Shown here piece after piece: positions 6,279 through 9,723 of a DNA stretch of 9,723 bases; within the stretch, counting starts at the first letter, position 1; every line of letters begins with the position of its first letter. Origin of the DNA: JBFWPF01 sp050250135 (GTDB taxonomy: Bacteria > Chlamydiota > Chlamydiia > Chlamydiales > JAFEGQ01); the NCBI GenBank assembly GCA_050250135.1, contig JBFWPF010000040.1:1-9723 (forward strand), written 5' to 3'. Both the position numbers and the translations under genes were made by a program. The notes under the pieces are model-generated. The model saw nothing but the letters and a program-made list of their open reading frames with translations. It did not search any database and had not been told where the DNA came from.

Positions 6279-6566
6279 ATGAAGAAGCGAATAACTCGCA
6301 TCACGATACATCAGACGGCATGGACAGTTGCCTTGTGGAGCTTTCTGATCGCCATGGTCGCCTGGGTGATCTGGAGCATTATCCATCTTGCGGTGGGCCA
6401 ATGGGACATGATCCTTTGGGGTCTGCTAGGGGTGGTCCTCTACGGGGTCTTCACCTACGTCTATTGGGTGATCGGGGCCTTGATCTACAACTGGACCGCC
6501 TGCTGGACCGGGGGCATTGAGCTGAAGTTCGAGGAGTGTAGCTCGCACCTCGAAGAGAAGAAGTAG
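6279..6566 (+). CDS. Small two-helix membrane protein with YN...GGIE motif
   Basis: A 95-residue inner-membrane protein. The ATG at 6279 has GGGAG (6268-6272) 6 bases upstream. After a basic N-terminus (MKKRITR), helices are visible at about residues 15-38 and 44-67. The second helix runs into YNWTACWTGGIELKFEE (70-86) and a charged C-terminus. The YN...A...GGIE signature after a second helix resembles small DUF3566-like membrane proteins found in several phyla; I recall that resemblance and have not tested it. The biochemical role is unknown. A strong terminator begins 22 bases after the stop, so it is probably a single-gene transcript with only partial read-through into the dismutase gene. 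Confidence 0.85.
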   Translation: MKKRITRITIHQTAWTVALWSFLIAMVAWVIWSIIHLAVGQWDMILWGLLGVVLYGVFTYVYWVIGALIYNWTACWTGGIELKFEECSSHLEEKK

Positions 6567-6587
6567 GCAAAATTCCGGAAAGGCCCT

Positions 6588-6620
6588 ACCCTCCCGAGAA
6601 AAGCTTGGGAGGGTTTTTTT
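6588..6620 (+). terminator. Strong intrinsic terminator overlapping the next ribosome-binding site
   Basis: CCCTCCC (6589-6595) pairs with GGGAGGG (6607-6613), and the stem extends inward (GAG/CTT with one G-U pair) to about 10 base pairs with a 5-base loop, followed by seven T (6614-6620). It is a textbook rho-independent terminator for the gene ending at 6566. The ATG of the dismutase starts at 6621 directly after the T-run, so GGGAGGG is also that gene's Shine-Dalgarno. Confidence 0.93.
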
Positions 6621-7325
6621 ATGCGTGGGCTCTTGGTTGGGTTGGTGCTAGTGATGGGGGTGGTGCATGGGCAAAAAGGGACACTAACGCCCCCCGTCCA
6701 GGAGTATGCAGCAAAGGACTACACGGCGCTGCTGGGGATGCCGGGGTTTAGCGATGAGGCGCTCACCCTCCACTTTACCCTCTACCAGGGCTATGTGAAG
6801 AACACGAATCTGCTCTTGTCCATTCTGACGAAGATGGCGCGGGATGGTCGGCTCCGCACTCCTGAATTTATGGCGCTTAAGCGGCGGCTGGGATGGGAAT
6901 TCGACGGGATGCGCCTCCACGAGTACTACTTCGACAACATGGGGGGCGGGGGGAAGATCGACTCGGGCTCTCTGCTCTATAAGGCGCTGATGCGGGAGTT
7001 TGGGACCTACGAGGCGTGGAAGCAAGATTTTGTGGCGACAGGGATGATTCGAGGAATCGGCTGGTCGGTTCTCTATCAGGATCCCCAGACGGGCCGCCTT
7101 TTCAATGTGTGGATCAACGAGCACGACCTGGGTCATCTGGCAGGGGGCACTCCCCTGCTGGTGATGGATGTGTGGGAGCATGCGGTGATGCCCGATTATG
7201 GGATCGACCGCCAGGCCTACATCGATGCCTTTTTCAACGTGATCGATTGGAAAAAGGTCGAGCAGCGCTACGAAGATGCGAATAATGCTGAGGGGATCCG
7301 AGTGCCCAGCTTGGGTGAGCCGTGA
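6621..7325 (+). CDS. Exported Fe/Mn-family superoxide dismutase
   Basis: A 234-residue enzyme that would convert superoxide to hydrogen peroxide and oxygen. All four metal ligands can be placed. His51 lies in LTLHFTLYQGYVKNTN with the gateway Tyr58, His100 in MRLHEYYFDNM, and Asp183 and His187 in MDVWEHA. Motifs GIGWSVLY and the C-terminal DYGIDRQAYIDAFFNVIDW complete the fold. The first 17 residues form a hydrophobic Sec-type signal peptide, so the enzyme likely acts outside the cytoplasm, unlike ordinary SodA/SodB. The LYQGYVKNTN form is a divergent branch, and whether it uses Fe or Mn cannot be told. The ATG at 6621 is supported by the signal peptide and by GGGAGGG at 7-base spacing, which is the arm of the preceding terminator. 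It overlaps the methyltransferase by 4 bases. Confidence 0.93.
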   Translation: MRGLLVGLVLVMGVVHGQKGTLTPPVQEYAAKDYTALLGMPGFSDEALTLHFTLYQGYVKNTNLLLSILTKMARDGRLRTPEFMALKRRLGWEFDGMRLHEYYFDNMGGGGKIDSGSLLYKALMREFGTYEAWKQDFVATGMIRGIGWSVLYQDPQTGRLFNVWINEHDLGHLAGGTPLLVMDVWEHAVMPDYGIDRQAYIDAFFNVIDWKKVEQRYEDANNAEGIRVPSLGEP

Positions 7326-7828
7326 TCCTGCTGCTGGCAGCGCTCTGTGCCCTATCCATTGTGATTTATACCTTGATCACAGGGATTTCACCTGCGCCAA
7401 CGGGCAGGGAGGTTCGAAAAGAGCTGGTGGGTCATCTTCCTAGGCAAATTGAGGGCAGGGTTTTCGAGTTGGGGTGTGGCTGGGGAGGCCTTGCACTCGC
7501 CCTAGCCAGGCGCTATCCCGAGAGGGAGGTGGTGGCCTATGAGCTCTCCCCTATCCCCTATTTAGTGGCGAAGGTAAGGGCGATGTGGGCCCCCAATCTG
7601 AAGGTGGTGCGTGGGGACTTTTTCAAAGCCTCGCTAGAGGGGGCGGGGCTGGTGGTCTGCTACTTGGCGCCCAAGCTAATGGAGCGGCTGCGGCCAACGC
7701 TCAAGGGGCTGCCGAAAGGAACTCTGGTGGTCTCCCACACCTTTGGGCTTCGGGGATGGCAGCCGATTAAAGAGGTGGTCGTGGGGCGGTTCCCGAGAAC
7801 GTCGATTTACTTCTACCCGGTAAACTGA
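7322..7828 (+). CDS. Membrane-anchored SAM-dependent methyltransferase
   Basis: A 168-residue class I methyltransferase. The start is GTG at 7322, overlapping the dismutase stop as GTGA, so the pair is translationally coupled. Residues 2-19 form one hydrophobic helix followed by TGISPAPT. The SAM fold shows motif I ELGCGWG (49-55), the ribose-binding acid Glu74 in AYELSP, GDFF (98-101), a strand LVVCYLAP (110-117) and VVSHTFGLRGW near the end. The small size, N-terminal helix and YELSP motif recall the FAM173/ATP-synthase c-subunit lysine methyltransferase group. That is a suggestion, and the substrate is unknown. Coupling to an exported dismutase is unexplained. Its last 16 bases overlap the oppositely oriented lipoprotein gene. 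Confidence 0.88.
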   Translation: MILLLAALCALSIVIYTLITGISPAPTGREVRKELVGHLPRQIEGRVFELGCGWGGLALALARRYPEREVVAYELSPIPYLVAKVRAMWAPNLKVVRGDFFKASLEGAGLVVCYLAPKLMERLRPTLKGLPKGTLVVSHTFGLRGWQPIKEVVVGRFPRTSIYFYPVN

Positions 7829-8856
7829 ACGACCTTGACGTTGCCGTCGGTGGAGCGCACCTCGATATCGAGGGTGGCCTTGGTCTTGCCGTAAGCCTCA
7901 TTGATGTAGGCGTTAGGGGACCACTTCTTCTCCATCTCCCCCATGTCGACGGTCCCCTCTGCTGCCTTGAAGACCTTAACGGAGGTGCCGACCCCCCTAG
8001 GGATCCAGATGAGGCAGTCGCCATCGGTGCAGGTGAGGCGGACGCGGCAGGTCCGTTTCCAAGCGCCGGTCAGATCGATGGCCATATTGCCACCGGTGGT
8101 GCTGAGGGTGATCGTGTCGAGGCGGGCGTAGTAGCCGGTAAAGATCCCTGAGATATCGCCGTGGCCGGTGCTGACCGAAAGGGACTGCATCAGGGGGTAA
8201 TCCCCTTCTGCATTGATGCCAACCGAGCCGTAGGCCTGGCCGCAATCGATACTCTTGAGGAAGGGCTGCCCCCCCATGAGGCCGAGCATCGAGGTGCCGC
8301 CCTGGGCCTCTACGTTGAGCTGGCTGAGGAGGACGTGGCGGAAGTTGAGGTCGCGGATCCCCCCTTGGGCGTCGATATGGACGGCAATGGGGGTTTGGGC
8401 GCCGAGGTCAAACTCCCAGAGGCCGTGGTCGTCAAGAGCGAGGACCTCAACGTGCTGAATCCCGTCGTAGAAGCAGTAGGTCACCTTGGGCGGGACGTCG
8501 GCATCGAGGTAGTTTAGGGTCGATTCGCAGAGGCGGGGGGAGCCGCCGTGAATCTCGACCGCGCCGCTCTTCATCCGGAGGATGAGCTGGGCCGCCTCGA
8601 TCGGCGCGCAAGGGGCGCTCTCAATGCACTTGAGGAGGGTCTCTTGCGACTTGGCGGCGTTGAGCTGCGCCATCTTAGCCCGATTCTTCCCCATCTCCCG
8701 CTCGATCTTGGCCATTAGGGCCTCAGGGCTGGAGGGCATGGGTGAACGGGAGGCAGAGGCGGTATCGCAGCAAACGGGGGCCGCCGTCGTTTGCGCCCGC
8801 CGGTGGCAGGAGGGAGCGACAAGAAGGAGGGACGAAAGGAGCAAAGCACGAATCAT
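7813..8856 (-). CDS. Cysteine-rich lipoprotein with probable toast-rack beta domain
   Basis: A 347-residue secreted protein. The ATG at 8856 is chosen because it gives a clean lipoprotein signal peptide (MIRALLLSSLLLVAPSC), with lipobox Cys17 to be acylated. Residues 18-80 are a low-complexity, then helical, linker. From about 90 onward there are repeated short beta-strands with Gly turns. Examples are RMKSGAVEIHGG, LWEFDLGAQTPIAVHIDAQGG and a late IWIPRGVGTSVKV followed by STDGNVKVVQF. This pattern matches the toast-rack/DUF4097/LiaF C-terminal type of beta-solenoid, judged by eye. It has 11 cysteines including Cys17, and could be disulfide-linked in the envelope. There is no Shine-Dalgarno; a weak promoter lies 7 bases upstream. 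It overlaps the methyltransferase tail by 16 bases. The ligand is unknown. Confidence 0.82.
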   Translation of the reverse strand: MIRALLLSSLLLVAPSCHRRAQTTAAPVCCDTASASRSPMPSSPEALMAKIEREMGKNRAKMAQLNAAKSQETLLKCIESAPCAPIEAAQLILRMKSGAVEIHGGSPRLCESTLNYLDADVPPKVTYCFYDGIQHVEVLALDDHGLWEFDLGAQTPIAVHIDAQGGIRDLNFRHVLLSQLNVEAQGGTSMLGLMGGQPFLKSIDCGQAYGSVGINAEGDYPLMQSLSVSTGHGDISGIFTGYYARLDTITLSTTGGNMAIDLTGAWKRTCRVRLTCTDGDCLIWIPRGVGTSVKVFKAAEGTVDMGEMEKKWSPNAYINEAYGKTKATLDIEVRSTDGNVKVVQFTG

Positions 8857-8863
8857 GCACGAC

Positions 8864-8892
8864 AGAGTAGCGGGAGTGAAAAGAAAAGGCAA
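8864..8892 (-). promoter_or_regulatory. Weak putative promoter for the lipoprotein gene
   Basis: On the minus strand TTGCCT (8887-8892) and TACTCT (8864-8869) are spaced exactly 17 bases. Both hexamers are imperfect. The -10 ends 7 bases before the ATG at 8856, which would give a nearly leaderless mRNA and fits the lack of a Shine-Dalgarno. Confidence 0.3.
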
Positions 8893-8926
8893 ATGAAATC
8901 GCCCCAGGAGGGGATCCTGGGGCGAT
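8885..8926 (-). terminator. Intrinsic terminator of the 9614-8934 gene
   Basis: A perfect 12-base inverted repeat, ATCGCCCCAGGA (8898-8909) and TCCTGGGGCGAT (8915-8926), with loop GGGGA. On the minus strand it is followed by a T-rich tail (TTTCATTTGCC, then more T-rich sequence). It starts 7 bases after the stop codon at 8934 and separates that gene from the lipoprotein gene. On the plus strand no T-run follows, so it acts on the minus strand. Confidence 0.85.
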
Positions 8927-8933
8927 AGGCGGT

Positions 8934-9614
8934 CTAGAGCTCGTTGGTGAGGTAGTGGCCGAAGGCCGCCGCAACGGCCATGCTAGCAGGGAGCGTCAAG
9001 GGCCACAGCGAGAGGTTAGGGTTAATCCCCTTCAGCAGGGAGGCGGTAAAAAGCGCACCCGCAATGGCGGCAGGGGCATAGGGGTGGCTGCTAGCTGCCT
9101 TCCGGATAAGCCTTACACCATCATTAACCGTCTCAGCCATAGCTTGGAATTCGTCCAAGCTCTTGTTATGGTTCTGATTTTGCTCTTTCACAGCCTTTGC
9201 AACAACATCTTCGGGCCGCTTAAAAAGGGCAACGACCTTCTCGTCTCCTACTAGTCCGCCGGCTACTCCGATTAGGAAGGGAAGGCCGAAGGCTAGGGGG
9301 TGGAGGCGGATGGCGAGAAGAACGGCCACCGTCCAACCGATCGCGCTCTCCTTGTTTTCCTGAATGTGGTTAAGGGTCCGTTGCCCAATACGGCCCAGCT
9401 GGACCGCGTTTATCCTGGCAAGCTCATTTGGATGTGTCTTCTCACTTGCTTTGGCAATGGCAATAAGGTTAGCACGGGGAGTGTTCGCAGCTCCAATTGC
9501 AGCCCAAGTTGCGACCTCGAGCTTGGCCTGCTTGTCTTCTTCTATAGCTTGAACGAGGCCCTTATACACCGTTTGAAGCCAATTTACACCCTGCTTGGCC
9601 AGGGCGTCGGACAT
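8934..9614 (-). CDS. Membrane protein with hydrophobic pairs, Inc-like, unknown function
   Basis: A 226-residue protein from the ATG at 9614. Residues 1-90 are amphipathic, probably helical. A first hydrophobic region spans 91-123, split by HPLAFGLP. A polar, coiled stretch (124-178) follows, and a second pair sits near the C-terminus (179-194 and 201-222), ending TNEL. There are no enzyme motifs. The bilobed pattern resembles inclusion-membrane or other hairpin membrane proteins. AAAAGAG lies 8 bases upstream as a modest Shine-Dalgarno. A TTG at 9695 would extend the frame by 27 residues but would overlap the divergent gene and its ribosome-binding site, so it is rejected. It is followed by a strong terminator and is probably monocistronic. 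Confidence 0.8.
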   Translation of the reverse strand: MSDALAKQGVNWLQTVYKGLVQAIEEDKQAKLEVATWAAIGAANTPRANLIAIAKASEKTHPNELARINAVQLGRIGQRTLNHIQENKESAIGWTVAVLLAIRLHPLAFGLPFLIGVAGGLVGDEKVVALFKRPEDVVAKAVKEQNQNHNKSLDEFQAMAETVNDGVRLIRKAASSHPYAPAAIAGALFTASLLKGINPNLSLWPLTLPASMAVAAAFGHYLTNEL

Positions 9615-9668
9615 TAGAAAAACTCTTTTAAAATAATTTGCTTGGCCTTCATGATTGTGTTCCCCAAC

Positions 9669-9675
9669 AAGGAGG
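9669..9675 (+). promoter_or_regulatory. Consensus Shine-Dalgarno of the right-edge gene
   Basis: AAGGAGG followed by a 6-base spacer (ACGCAA) and ATG at 9682. It is among the best ribosome-binding sites in the window and decides both this start and, by exclusion, the start of the divergent gene at 9614. The 67 bases between the two starts must hold both promoters; they are AT-rich at 9615-9640, but I cannot place hexamers with confidence. Confidence 0.8.
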
Positions 9676-9681
9676 ACGCAA

Positions 9682-9723
9682 ATGCCTAAGCTCAAACCAA
9701 CTTCAAAGCATATTCAAATACGC
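9682..9723 (+). CDS. 5' end of a forward gene, cut by the window edge
   Basis: Fourteen codons are visible from the ATG at 9682 (MPKLKPTSKHIQIR), with no stop before the edge. The start is supported by the consensus AAGGAGG 6 bases upstream. The basic, polar N-terminus shows no signal peptide. Too little is present to suggest a product. It is divergent from the membrane protein at 9614. Confidence 0.65.
   Translation, partial: MPKLKPTSKHIQIR

Noticed and set aside
6684..7181. 165-codon open frame on the minus strand opposite the superoxide dismutase
   Set aside because: The dismutase has all its metal ligands. The opposite frame is His/Pro-rich with no domain, typical of an antisense shadow.
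8161..8517. Plus-strand open frame opposite the lipoprotein
   Set aside because: It has no motif and no ribosome-binding site, while the minus strand has a signal peptide and a coherent beta-rich protein.
8857..8892. Extension of the lipoprotein to a TTG at 8892
   Set aside because: It puts 12 extra residues before an otherwise ideal lipoprotein signal peptide and has no ribosome-binding site.
9615..9695. N-terminal extension of the minus-strand membrane protein to a TTG at 9695
   Set aside because: It would overlap the divergent gene starting at 9682 and its AAGGAGG site. The ATG at 9614 has AAAAGAG upstream and leaves room for promoters.
1..9723. tRNA, rRNA, CRISPR, insertion sequence or prophage genes
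   Set aside because: No cloverleaf, repeat-spacer array, terminal inverted repeats with transposase, or integrase/capsid motifs were seen on either strand.

Overview
The window is densely packed, mostly GC-rich protein-coding DNA from a Gram-negative-type bacterium. It has short AT-rich islands at likely promoters (about 2822-2860, 5702-5764, 6180-6278 and 9615-9665). Envelope features include a lipoprotein signal peptide, a secreted superoxide dismutase and several membrane proteins. Three predicted proteins carry paired ('bilobed') hydrophobic stretches with no recognisable enzyme domain, and there is a leucine-rich-repeat protein. That mix recalls environmental Chlamydiota, whose Inc proteins have bilobed hydrophobic segments, but no gene here fixes the taxonomy and the assignment is a low-confidence inference. 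No tRNA, rRNA, CRISPR array or insertion sequence was seen.

Layout. 1-186 is leader DNA without a convincing gene. 187-1806 (+) encodes a 539-residue protein ending in about four ribonuclease-inhibitor-type leucine-rich repeats. Convergent to it, 1835-6151 (-) is a run of six genes. Read in transcription order these are a complete MutT-like Nudix hydrolase (6151-5765), a 115-residue bilobed membrane protein (5701-5354), a second Nudix hydrolase (5317-4910), a double GNAT acetyltransferase (4919-3681), an HSL-type esterase (3681-2851) and a 328-residue membrane protein (2821-1835). Nudix, GNAT-GNAT and esterase overlap at their stop/start codons, so they are almost certainly co-translated. They look like a set that modifies a small molecule or acyl group.

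From 6279 to 7828 (+) come a small two-helix membrane protein, a strong intrinsic terminator, an exported Fe/Mn superoxide dismutase and an overlapping membrane-anchored SAM methyltransferase. The 3' arm of that terminator is also the only Shine-Dalgarno sequence of the dismutase. On the minus strand, 8856-7813 encodes a cysteine-rich lipoprotein with a probable toast-rack beta domain, overlapping the methyltransferase tail to tail. Next is 9614-8934 (-), a third bilobed membrane protein followed by its own terminator. At the right edge a forward gene begins at 9682 behind a near-consensus ribosome-binding site and runs out of the window.

The most notable points are the terminator/ribosome-binding-site overlap, the GNAT-GNAT fusion with a perfect internal Shine-Dalgarno sequence whose linker is one base change from a stop codon, the compact Nudix/GNAT/esterase set flanked by bilobed membrane proteins, and several genes with a -10-like hexamer so close to the start codon that their mRNAs may be leaderless.
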